Below, piece by piece: positions 8,674 through 16,365 of a DNA stretch of 64,000 nucleotides. The translations under genes were made by a program, and so were the position numbers. Under the pieces are notes generated by a model that saw nothing but the letters and a program-made list of their open reading frames with translations, made no database searches and had not been told where the DNA came from. Numbering within the stretch: the stretch's first letter is position 1; each line of letters starts with the position of its first letter. Source of the DNA: CAZWVI01 sp964637165 (GTDB lineage Bacteria > Planctomycetota > UBA1135); assembly GCA_964637165.1 (NCBI GenBank), contig CAZWVI010000009.1:1-64000 (forward strand), given 5' to 3'.

Positions 8674-9714
8674 TTATCGGTGACAGATTGTGCAATCCTG
8701 ACCGTTGTCGAAGTGATCAAGCGGGAAGTGACAAGAGCGACAATCCGAACTCTGTCCTGGGTGAGCTCCGCCGGGGTTAGGTTGGGCAGTAAAGTGACTA
8801 TTAGAATTTCGGTGGCATGTGTAACAACCATCATCCTCGCCCAAAGGAAGGTGGCAGGAAACACAGTGGGCGCTGGTATCGCCGCCCCAGATGCCGCCGT
8901 GGGTCACCGGAACACTTTCCTGGTGACAACGAACACATGAATCTTCGCGGTGGCAAGTTATGCACCGGTCGCGATCCATGGTGGCTGAAAAACCGTGGCC
9001 ACGAACACGCCAAGCTTCGGTATGGTCGCGCGGTTCCTGGCTTTGGTGACAACTATTACATTCGTTAGTTGTATGACATAGAGAACAATCGTTGCGCGCA
9101 GTATCTGGACAGTTGCCGTCAAGTTCCGACATGGCGCCGTGAGTAAATTCCCAACTATTATTGTGGGTAAGCGGAGTCCAGTCTTGATCGATTCCTTCGT
9201 GACAACCAACACAACCACCGTCATCGACAGCATCTTTTTCGTGACAATCAACACAAGCTTTCATGCGGACGGCGAAGCTGCGTTCAACCGCCGATGCTTC
9301 TGAAACTGCAACGTGGCAATCTTCACAACTTACTTCGGCTTCGTAGTGAGCTTGGTGTGAGAAACTGCAATCAACTGTTTGTTCCGTTACTGATGTCCAG
9401 GATGGTTTTTCCATTCCTTCAAGAACAAAACCTGCAGGCACTTTGTCGATCATTTTGCCCTCGTCCATTTCGTCGTCGTGACAAGTTAAACAAGCGCGCA
9501 TAGTTGGCATCGAAGCTGCTTCTTCATCTTCTGCTGTGCTATGGCAATCGACACAATCGGACTCAACCTCTTCGCCCATGTGGACATCGTGCGGAAAGAT
9601 TCCCATACGACCGGGCACGAGGATTTCAGCGTTAGTGAAGATGCTGGAGCATGCTCCAAAGCTCAGCCCAAGGCTGGTACTTATTAGTAAAAACAATTTG
9701 TGGTTGTTACGCAT
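8674..9714 (-). CDS. 13-haem c-type cytochrome lipoprotein
   Basis: About 346 residues with 13 CxxCH motifs, roughly one haem per 27 residues, a density typical of wire-like MtrA/OmaB-type cytochromes. MRNNHKLFLLISTSLGL ends in a lipobox LSFGAC. A fourteenth site is degenerate: CSFSH has Ser in place of the second Cys. Its start is only two bases after the stop of the barrel gene and its end 14 bases before the 8-haem gene, so the three are co-transcribed. By analogy with porin-cytochrome complexes it would sit inside the barrel and carry electrons through the outer membrane. That role is inferred from gene order and haem density. Confidence 0.86.
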   Translation of the reverse strand: MRNNHKLFLLISTSLGLSFGACSSIFTNAEILVPGRMGIFPHDVHMGEEVESDCVDCHSTAEDEEAASMPTMRACLTCHDDEMDEGKMIDKVPAGFVLEGMEKPSWTSVTEQTVDCSFSHQAHYEAEVSCEDCHVAVSEASAVERSFAVRMKACVDCHEKDAVDDGGCVGCHEGIDQDWTPLTHNNSWEFTHGAMSELDGNCPDTARNDCSLCHTTNECNSCHQSQEPRDHTEAWRVRGHGFSATMDRDRCITCHREDSCVRCHQESVPVTHGGIWGGDTSAHCVSCHLPLGEDDGCYTCHRNSNSHFTAQPNPGGAHPGQSSDCRSCHFPLDHFDNGQDCTICHR

Positions 9715-9716
9715 TA

Positions 9717-11078
9717 TTAAAACTCCAATGCCCAAGCGGCTTCAAAGAGATGGTCGGTGCCAAATTGGGAGCGATCTCGGGAATAACGCAGGCGCATGCG
9801 CCTTTGATCCCCTAACGGTAATTTCGCTTTTATCCAATATTGGCGATCGTCTAAGTATTCACGACCGGTGAACACATCGAAACGATATTTAGAGAAGTCA
9901 GTTCCAACTGACAATTCATGCTTAGCATTAAAATCCCACTTGAGCCAAGCGCCTCCGGCAATGATGGAGCCGTCGCTCGAATCCCAAATGTCGGCACGCA
10001 AACCACCTGAAGAATTAGTAAATGGAAGTTCATCATGGTCAACACTTATGTACCACCGATTGAACTCGCGGTTATTGATACCAACATCAGAATCGTTTTC
10101 AAGCATGCGTCCCTGATAACCAAAGCCGATGTCGATTTGCTCGGACATACGTTTTGTTAATTCAACACTGCTATCCCAATACGGGGCAACGTCACCAATT
10201 ACCGCGCTAAAGGGAGCAATCTCGGTTGCAATAAATTCTCCGTAATCATTTTGATGACGAAGCCTAAACCGTGCCCAAAGGTCTTTATTCGGCATATACC
10301 ATTGTCCGCTGATGTCTTGGCGGCGAGCACGGTCGCCAACCATCGAGGCTGAGCCACGCACCATGCCATTTTGATTGGCTAACCAGGTGGCACTTACAAC
10401 CGATAACAAATCGTTGGCGGTGCCATCTGCACCACTAAAGCGTACAGCTGAATCGCGCAACCATACTTCATCAACCGCCACTCTCAATTTGGGGCTAACT
10501 CGCCAATCTAAACCTAAACCTGCCATGCGATCGCCGGATGAACTTTCGTCATAAAAATGAACCGGTGTGCCACCGAATACGGTCAGTTTTGCTTCACTAG
10601 TCAATTTATGGTCATATTTCAGACCATCAAAAAACAAAGCATCAGCGCGATGAATTTCCTGGCGTCCTAATTTGAAATCGTCAATTCCTAGCCATGCGTT
10701 ATAAACAAAGCCATGCATTGAATCATTCCAAGTGTCCGACAAAGAATAAAATGCTTCATCACCGCCGGTTTCGTTATCCAGGTCAGCGTAAAGAACCCCA
10801 TCAAGAACAAATTTCCCTGCGTTTTCATTAGAATTTAGTTCGAAGTAAGATCCAACAATTAAGTCAACGTCGCGCGTTGAAGAAGATGCTTCGGAACGCA
10901 TTCGAAAACGCATATCCAACCACCCTTGGTAGTTGTTATCCTGTTCAATAAGTTCCGATGACTTTAACTCATCTTCTTGGGCCGCCGGCAAAATGCTAGC
11001 TTGAACAAGAAAGGAAATAAAGCAGATTACAGCAAGTAATTTGGCTTTGCCTTGAGGTCTTGGATTTGAGTGAAACAT
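9717..11078 (-). CDS. Outer-membrane beta-barrel protein of a porin-cytochrome conduit
   Basis: 453 residues. The signal peptide (KLLAVICFISFLVQASILPA) is followed by alternating amphipathic strands with many aromatic residues, such as FVLDGVLYADLD, WYISVDHDEL and YWIKAKLPLG. The last strand, LFEAAWALEF, ends in a C-terminal Phe as expected for BAM-inserted barrels. No CxxC motif of MtrB type is visible near the N-terminus. Sequence similarity to a named family cannot be judged by eye. Being first in an operon with two multihaem lipoproteins is the main reason to read it as the porin of an electron conduit. It is transcribed divergently from the gene at 11137. Confidence 0.75.
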   Translation of the reverse strand: MFHSNPRPQGKAKLLAVICFISFLVQASILPAAQEDELKSSELIEQDNNYQGWLDMRFRMRSEASSSTRDVDLIVGSYFELNSNENAGKFVLDGVLYADLDNETGGDEAFYSLSDTWNDSMHGFVYNAWLGIDDFKLGRQEIHRADALFFDGLKYDHKLTSEAKLTVFGGTPVHFYDESSSGDRMAGLGLDWRVSPKLRVAVDEVWLRDSAVRFSGADGTANDLLSVVSATWLANQNGMVRGSASMVGDRARRQDISGQWYMPNKDLWARFRLRHQNDYGEFIATEIAPFSAVIGDVAPYWDSSVELTKRMSEQIDIGFGYQGRMLENDSDVGINNREFNRWYISVDHDELPFTNSSGGLRADIWDSSDGSIIAGGAWLKWDFNAKHELSVGTDFSKYRFDVFTGREYLDDRQYWIKAKLPLGDQRRMRLRYSRDRSQFGTDHLFEAAWALEF

Positions 11079-11136
11079 TTAGAGCTGATTCGACCAGGCA
11101 ACCGCCATGACCGAACAGTGACAATTAAACCCTAAG

Positions 11137-11961
11137 GTGAATGAGTCAAGGTGGAACGACAACGAACACCAATCCGAGCGATCAAATCAACCACAGATGG
11201 AAGCCAATAACCGATCTACGACCCTAATCATTGCTGCGATTTTATTGACAGTTGGCGTGGCTTATATTTCCCTTTCTAGCACCCCAGAGGGTGTTTTAGT
11301 TCTATCCAAAAGCGAGCCAAGCGATGCAGCGCCACTAGAGAACTCGGCAGTCAATATTCCGGTGCCAGCAGATGAACGCATTGGAGACCAAAGTGTTAAG
11401 GAAGTTGTTAATTCAAAAAGAAATATCGAAAAAGAAAATATTTTCTGTTTTTCCCGTGCTGACCATATCCCCCTATCCGGAGTTGTCATGTTTCGCGGTG
11501 GGCGAGTACGTGCGGCTGGCCCCAGTGCCCATACGGGCGAACTACTTCTCGACAATTTAGGCAGTAAAACCAAGCGAACATTTTGGGCTCCCGGCTGGCA
11601 AGCCAAGCACTTTGCCATCGACGCCAAACTACCTGATGAAATTACCCTCTCCAAAGCCGATGCCAACTTGGTCGTGCGAATCATTGGCATGAAACCTGAA
11701 TGGCGAATTGCCAAAAGCAAACTGCAAATAACCGGGGTTCCTTCAGGTGGGAACGAAGCTTGGATGCCAATTCTGCGCCGAGATCTCTTTGACCTTTTAC
11801 GCGCCGACCGAATCCCTGCAGGCACTTACGATATTTACATCTGGGTTTCTCAAAAGGGTGGACAACCACAGGCCTTACACAGTAAAGCGGTCGAAGTTAA
11901 GGCCGGCGAAACGACCACAATTCAAGTTTTCGCCACTGGCGACTGGCCCGACGAGCATTAA
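11137..11961 (+). CDS. Membrane-anchored protein of unknown function
   Basis: Not recognised. The longest frame starts at GTG (274 residues). An ATG 20 codons in, MEANNRSTTLIIAAILL, is an equally good start and places one transmembrane segment (IIAAILLTVGVAYISL) close to the N-terminus. The rest would be outside the cytoplasm: a Ser/Pro/Ala-rich linker, then a beta-rich region (LSGVVMFRGGRVRAAG, LVVRIIGMK) ending in IPAGTYDIYIWVSQKGGQP and VEVKAGETTTIQVF, reminiscent of Ig-like or carboxypeptidase-regulatory sandwiches. It lies head to head with the porin operon and 68 bases before the tetrahaem gene, so a link to the electron-transfer island is likely but unproven. Confidence 0.6.
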   Translation: MNESRWNDNEHQSERSNQPQMEANNRSTTLIIAAILLTVGVAYISLSSTPEGVLVLSKSEPSDAAPLENSAVNIPVPADERIGDQSVKEVVNSKRNIEKENIFCFSRADHIPLSGVVMFRGGRVRAAGPSAHTGELLLDNLGSKTKRTFWAPGWQAKHFAIDAKLPDEITLSKADANLVVRIIGMKPEWRIAKSKLQITGVPSGGNEAWMPILRRDLFDLLRADRIPAGTYDIYIWVSQKGGQPQALHSKAVEVKAGETTTIQVFATGDWPDEH

Positions 11962-12029
11962 GTTTTCCCCTTGGAAACCTTCCTCGACGGTTTAATTATT
12001 AATGGGCAATAGTGTTGCCCACACCAATC

Positions 12030-12701
12030 ATGAATAGTACCGCCAAAACCACTTTAAGCGCAGTTCTTGCCCTACTTACCATTTCAGCAACTTGGCCCAT
12101 GCTTTCACAGGACCCGGTGCTACCGGAAAGTTTCGACATCGCCAAGTCAAAATTTATTGGTGCCAAAAAATGTAAAAACTGCCATAAGTCGAAATCACAA
12201 GGCGAAATATATTCAGTTTGGGAGAGTAAGCCTCATGCCCAAGCATTCGAAACATTGCAAGGTGAAAAGGCCGCCGAAGTTGCCAAGGAGTTGGGTATTG
12301 AAAAGGCCTGGGAAGCACCAGAATGTTTGCGTTGTCATGTAAGTGGATTTGGGTTGGACAAGAAACGCTTCAAGCGCACATTTAAGGCCAAACAAGGAGT
12401 TGGCTGTGAAAGTTGCCACGGCCCAGGCGAGCTACACAATAAACTTCGCTTAAAAATTGCTAACTCACTTGAAGGAACAGAAGAACCAGAGTGGGTTTCA
12501 GAAATTCCACGCGAGGAGATCCTGCTGCCGACAGAAGAAATTTGCCGTTCTTGCCATAACGAGGAATCACCGACCTACAAGGAATTTGATTTCGGCAAGC
12601 ACCTCAAGGAAGTTGAACACCTGCATCCCCTTCGCGAAAAGCCACGAGTTATTCCGCCGAAAAAAGACAAGGATGGCAAAATCATTGTCGAAGAGAAATA
12701 G
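12030..12701 (+). CDS. Tetrahaem cytochrome c (c554-like), exported
   Basis: About 223 residues with a Sec signal (TLSAVLALLTISATWPMLS). A GTG six codons upstream is also possible; ATG is chosen because the signal then starts normally. Four haem sites are present: CKNCH, CLRCH, CESCH, CRSCH. The first is followed by SKSQGEIYSVWESKPHAQAF and the third is in the form CESCHGPGELH, both characteristic of the cytochrome c554 family. The C-terminus is Lys/Glu/Pro rich. The next gene starts four bases after the stop. The likely role is a periplasmic shuttle between the membrane quinol oxidase-like protein and the outer-membrane conduit (inference). Confidence 0.85.
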   Translation: MNSTAKTTLSAVLALLTISATWPMLSQDPVLPESFDIAKSKFIGAKKCKNCHKSKSQGEIYSVWESKPHAQAFETLQGEKAAEVAKELGIEKAWEAPECLRCHVSGFGLDKKRFKRTFKAKQGVGCESCHGPGELHNKLRLKIANSLEGTEEPEWVSEIPREEILLPTEEICRSCHNEESPTYKEFDFGKHLKEVEHLHPLREKPRVIPPKKDKDGKIIVEEK

Positions 12702-12704
12702 TAG

Positions 12705-15251
12705 ATGTTTGACAACGCACATTCATGGTTAGTGCGTGCTTCATTGATCGGACTGCTTGCATGCCAAGCCTTTGGCCAAGTTGAAGATGAGGAATGCCTT
12801 CCCTGCCACCAAGAAGATGTAGACCTTGAACGTGAGCATGATGTTCACTGGGACGAGGGTGTCATGTGCGTGGAGTGTCACGCCGAATTACTTGAATGGG
12901 AATTCTCTGGTGACTTGGATGAGGAGCATGATGAATCCCCCGCCCAATGTGTTAGCTGTCACCGCGATGCCGTTAAATCGTTCCATGGCGGCGCTCATTA
13001 CGAAGATGACATGGAGTGTTCTGAGTGTCACGGCGATCACCAAACCAAATGGGTAAAAGACTGGCTGCCAAATTCTCAGCGCACCTGTTTAATGTGCCAC
13101 GATGAGCAAGATGAAGAAGTTCATGCTTCCATTCATATTCCTTATGGACAACGCGACCGCCGCGGATATCCAATTTGTGTCGATTGCCACACCAGCACTC
13201 ACCTTTCTGGCAACCCCGACAAACTACCCCTCCCGACCAAGCGCCAACTGCAAACTGAAGCCTGCTTAAGTTGTCACGAAAAAGACACTCATGGCTTCAC
13301 TGATTCAGCTCACTATATTGAATTATTCGAGAACAATAACCCTGATGCACCAGGTTGCGTTGATTGCCACAATGGGCATGACGTTGCCAAACCGACCGCG
13401 AGTTTTAGTGGAACAGAAGCCTGTTTAAATTGCCACGAAGATGCCGCCCTTTCAATGCACCACGCTGAAGGCGATGCTATTTCTGAAGTCGAGTGCAGCA
13501 CTTGTCACAGTGGCCACCTAACTTCACGCGAATCGATTGCTGATTTATTATTCCGCCCCGGCGGCTTGGACAATTGTCTTTACTGTCACTCCACCGACAA
13601 CCACCAAGGTGTTGGTCTTGCTCATGACACCGCAAGTTGTGCCGAGGCTTTAGAGCAGCCAGACTTATCTTGTATCGACTGCCACACCTTCCACTGGGAA
13701 GTGGCGGATGGCAAAGCAATTCCAGGGAGCAATCACCAAAGTTGCGAAGCGTGCCACGAACAGGAGGCCGAAGATTATGCATTATCTGCCCACGCACGCT
13801 CACGGGCTGTGGGAAATAGCGATCCCGCCTACTGCACCGATTGCCATGGCGAAACTGCAATCAAGACTGTAAACACTCAATTTACTCCGGAAGAAATAGT
13901 TGAGTCATGTGCCGAATGCCATAGCGACAAACCGCTAATGCTTTCATATGGAGTTAATCCGAATGTAGTAGATGGCTTTGAAGATACTTATCACGGGCAA
14001 CTTTACGACCTGTTAAACAGCGACCTTGAGTTTGCAGTTTGCACCAACTGCCACGGTCATCACGACATTCTCGAACCTGAAGATCCGGGAAGTTTTGTTG
14101 CACGCGACAAGTTGCTCAGCACCTGTCAAGAGTGCCACGAAGACGCTGACGAAGGTTTCATTCGCTACATTGTTCACCCTCAACGCCCCGACCAAGAAGA
14201 ATTAATCGCGGCAGTTACTGAGGCTAACCGACCTAAGAAAACACTAAGACCTGGTGTTTCACCTGAAGACTTGATTCCTCCACCTCCGCCAGGTGGCAGC
14301 AAAACAATGGCCGCTATTTTGCATGGAGCCGATGTCTTCATGAAGTTGTTATTCGTTAGCGTGATGTGCTTCTTCAGCTTGCACACACTCCTGTGGTTCC
14401 AACGTGGAGTCCGTCAACGCCATCAACCAAGTAAGAAATACTTCAAACGCTTCACTCCATTTGAGCGATTCCTACATATCCTGGTTAATATTAGTTTCCT
14501 TACTTTAGCCTTCACCGGTCTTCCGCAAACTTTCTCACACACCGCGATGGGCAAGTGGTTGCTCGAAAATGTCATAAGTATTGAACTTGCACAAGATCTC
14601 CACTATTGGGCGGCAGGTGTAACCGGACTTTACTTTGTTCTTCACCTCGGCCAAGTTGCAGTGGGGATATTCAAGAAAGGTTGGCGACCAATTCTTTCTG
14701 GCCCTGACAGCCTAGTGCCAAGATTGAAAGATTGGCATGACTTTGTCGGACACTTGCGATGGTTCTTTAAAGGTGGGGAAAAACCAAAATTTGGCCGCTG
14801 GACCTACTGGGAAAAATTCGACTACCTTGCAGTCTTCTGGGGAGTTGCAGTAATTGGCATTTCGGGAGTGATTCGCTGGCAAGAAGAGCTATTTGGCAGT
14901 TTGTTCGGTGGTGAATTTGTAACGCTAGCCAGCACCATCCACAAAGAGGAAGCCTTACTAGCAACCGCTTTCATTTTCTTGGTGCACTTCTTTAACACTC
15001 ACATGCGGGCCGAAAAATTCCCGATGGATGTCTGCGTTTACACCGGGATAATCAGCGAAGAAGAAATGAAGGAAGAGCGTCCAGAGCAATGGGAATTGTT
15101 GCAAGAGCAAGGACGACTTGATGAATTACGTTGTGAAGCGAAATCGACCGTGAGTGTTTTAATCGCTTATCTCTGGGGAAGCTTAGCTTTAGCAATTGGC
15201 ATTTTCCTATTGATCATGATTGCCATTGGTTTCATCAATGGACAACACTAA
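12705..15251 (+). CDS. 17-haem cytochrome c fused to a cytochrome-b-type membrane domain (CbcL-like)
   Basis: 848 residues. After a signal peptide (VRASLIGLLACQAFG), residues ~28-485 contain 17 CxxCH motifs. A Pro-rich hinge (IPPPPPGG) leads to about six transmembrane helices over residues ~540-845. These carry candidate b-haem His ligands in FLHILVNISFLTLAFTG, DLHYWAAGVTGLYFVLHL and FIFLVHFFNTH. The architecture, a multihaem periplasmic head on a di-haem membrane anchor, matches the CbcL-type quinol:cytochrome oxidoreductases of metal-reducing Geobacter, although CbcL carries fewer c haems. The probable reaction is menaquinol oxidation with electrons passed into the periplasm. No molybdopterin, nitrite-reductase or hydroxylamine-oxidoreductase signature was seen, so it looks like an electron-transfer hub rather than a terminal reductase. 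Confidence 0.85.
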   Translation: MFDNAHSWLVRASLIGLLACQAFGQVEDEECLPCHQEDVDLEREHDVHWDEGVMCVECHAELLEWEFSGDLDEEHDESPAQCVSCHRDAVKSFHGGAHYEDDMECSECHGDHQTKWVKDWLPNSQRTCLMCHDEQDEEVHASIHIPYGQRDRRGYPICVDCHTSTHLSGNPDKLPLPTKRQLQTEACLSCHEKDTHGFTDSAHYIELFENNNPDAPGCVDCHNGHDVAKPTASFSGTEACLNCHEDAALSMHHAEGDAISEVECSTCHSGHLTSRESIADLLFRPGGLDNCLYCHSTDNHQGVGLAHDTASCAEALEQPDLSCIDCHTFHWEVADGKAIPGSNHQSCEACHEQEAEDYALSAHARSRAVGNSDPAYCTDCHGETAIKTVNTQFTPEEIVESCAECHSDKPLMLSYGVNPNVVDGFEDTYHGQLYDLLNSDLEFAVCTNCHGHHDILEPEDPGSFVARDKLLSTCQECHEDADEGFIRYIVHPQRPDQEELIAAVTEANRPKKTLRPGVSPEDLIPPPPPGGSKTMAAILHGADVFMKLLFVSVMCFFSLHTLLWFQRGVRQRHQPSKKYFKRFTPFERFLHILVNISFLTLAFTGLPQTFSHTAMGKWLLENVISIELAQDLHYWAAGVTGLYFVLHLGQVAVGIFKKGWRPILSGPDSLVPRLKDWHDFVGHLRWFFKGGEKPKFGRWTYWEKFDYLAVFWGVAVIGISGVIRWQEELFGSLFGGEFVTLASTIHKEEALLATAFIFLVHFFNTHMRAEKFPMDVCVYTGIISEEEMKEERPEQWELLQEQGRLDELRCEAKSTVSVLIAYLWGSLALAIGIFLLIMIAIGFINGQH

Positions 15252-15257
15252 GTTCTG

Positions 15258-15644
15258 CTAACCGGCAAAAGCATCCGGTAGCAGTGCGCCCAAGGTAGTT
15301 TGGGCGCGTGCTCCGGAAGAGCACCCCATAACTACGGGCGTGTCAGGACCAGCCAACTCACTTAACACCTGGCGGCAAGCTCCACAGGGAGTTGCGTATT
15401 CAGCGGCATCAACCCAAACTGCGATGCCAACAATTTCGCCGCCGCCGTCTGAAACCAAACGGCAGCTTGCTGATCGTTCGGCACAAATGGTCAAACCATA
15501 ACTAGCATTTTCAACGTTGGTTCCTGTATGGACCTTTCCATCAGATGTCAGTAACGCCGAGCCGACTTGGTATTTGCTATATGGTGAGTAAGAATTGGCC
15601 GCCACCTCAGCAGCAGCATCGAGCAGTGAGTCGAGATCAATCAC
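15258..15644 (-). CDS. cdd: Cytidine deaminase
   Basis: 128 residues, the normal size for the homotetrameric form. It converts cytidine and deoxycytidine to uridine and deoxyuridine in pyrimidine salvage. The zinc site is complete: CAERSA (Cys54, catalytic Glu56) and PCGACRQVLSEL (Cys87, Cys90). NVENASYG is the substrate-binding strand. Its ATG overlaps the stop of the sulfotransferase gene by four bases, so the pair is translationally coupled. It converges on the cytochrome operon with a 6-base gap. Confidence 0.93.
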   Translation of the reverse strand: MIDLDSLLDAAAEVAANSYSPYSKYQVGSALLTSDGKVHTGTNVENASYGLTICAERSASCRLVSDGGGEIVGIAVWVDAAEYATPCGACRQVLSELAGPDTPVVMGCSSGARAQTTLGALLPDAFAG

Positions 15645-16351
15645 GCCCCTAGCCTAACGGCGCGCATCTGCTGATAAATAGCATCACACTCTTCCAATAA
15701 GGGCTGCATATCTTTGGGAGTATCATCCGACTTTGCTTTCCATTTAGAGAAGCCACAACTCTTTTCAACATTCTCATACCAAAACGGCGCCCAAACACCA
15801 TAACTAGAATGTCGGCCTGGCTTCCACTTAAGCATGCTCGGAAAAAACTCGATTTCCAAGGCAACACATAATGCCGCCAAAATACCCTCAGGGTTTTCTA
15901 ACAAATCACGCGAATCGACAACCACTGGATTGTTAACGCTCTCAAATATTTCCAAGTGGCGACTCCACCCCAAATCTTGCATATCAATTTGGCCAAGGTC
16001 GCGTTGCATTGATGGCAACTGCTCATGCGGATCACGCAATAAGAAAACGCAACGCTGATCTGAATTCTTTAACCAATCAAGCTTCACGTCCCCCACCATG
16101 TGATGACTCATATGCTTTACGAACTGGTGCTCAACCTGTAGCGGGGCCAATAATTGGGTTGTGATGACTTCGCGCCAATCTGATGATTGAGCAGCCAAAA
16201 CTTGTTCACGCATCGGGTGTTGTTTACCCGTTTGGCTTAAATACCAGGCGTAAAAGGGTTCGTCAACACCAACGAAATCTGGTCGCCCCGCAAAAGACCG
16301 CAAACAGGCGGTCGATACCGTTCGCGGGGTTGACCAGAATGAAATCCTCAT
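15641..16351 (-). CDS. Sulfotransferase-family protein
   Basis: 236 residues. The N-terminus ISFWSTPRTVSTACLRSF is the PAPS 5'-phosphosulfate-binding P-loop of the bacterial sulfotransferase family, followed by DEPFYAWYLSQTG. A second conserved block, VFLLRDPHEQLPSM, corresponds to the 3'-phosphate-binding region with its Arg. The family is reasonably sure; the acceptor is unknown. It is coupled to cdd by a four-base overlap and lies 14 bases downstream of topoisomerase III on the same strand. Confidence 0.78.
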   Translation of the reverse strand: MRISFWSTPRTVSTACLRSFAGRPDFVGVDEPFYAWYLSQTGKQHPMREQVLAAQSSDWREVITTQLLAPLQVEHQFVKHMSHHMVGDVKLDWLKNSDQRCVFLLRDPHEQLPSMQRDLGQIDMQDLGWSRHLEIFESVNNPVVVDSRDLLENPEGILAALCVALEIEFFPSMLKWKPGRHSSYGVWAPFWYENVEKSCGFSKWKAKSDDTPKDMQPLLEECDAIYQQMRAVRLGA

Positions 16352-16365
16352 ACGGCTTGCGAAAT

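Noticed and set aside
11262..11825. 187-residue minus-strand frame opposite the membrane-anchored gene
   Set aside because: Arg/Ser-rich shadow; the plus frame has a clear membrane helix and continuous beta-strand pattern.
15256..15284. Imperfect inverted repeat TGCTAaCCGG / CCGGtAGCA between the cytochrome operon and cdd
   Set aside because: Lies within the cdd 3' coding end and has no U-run on either strand, so not called a terminator.
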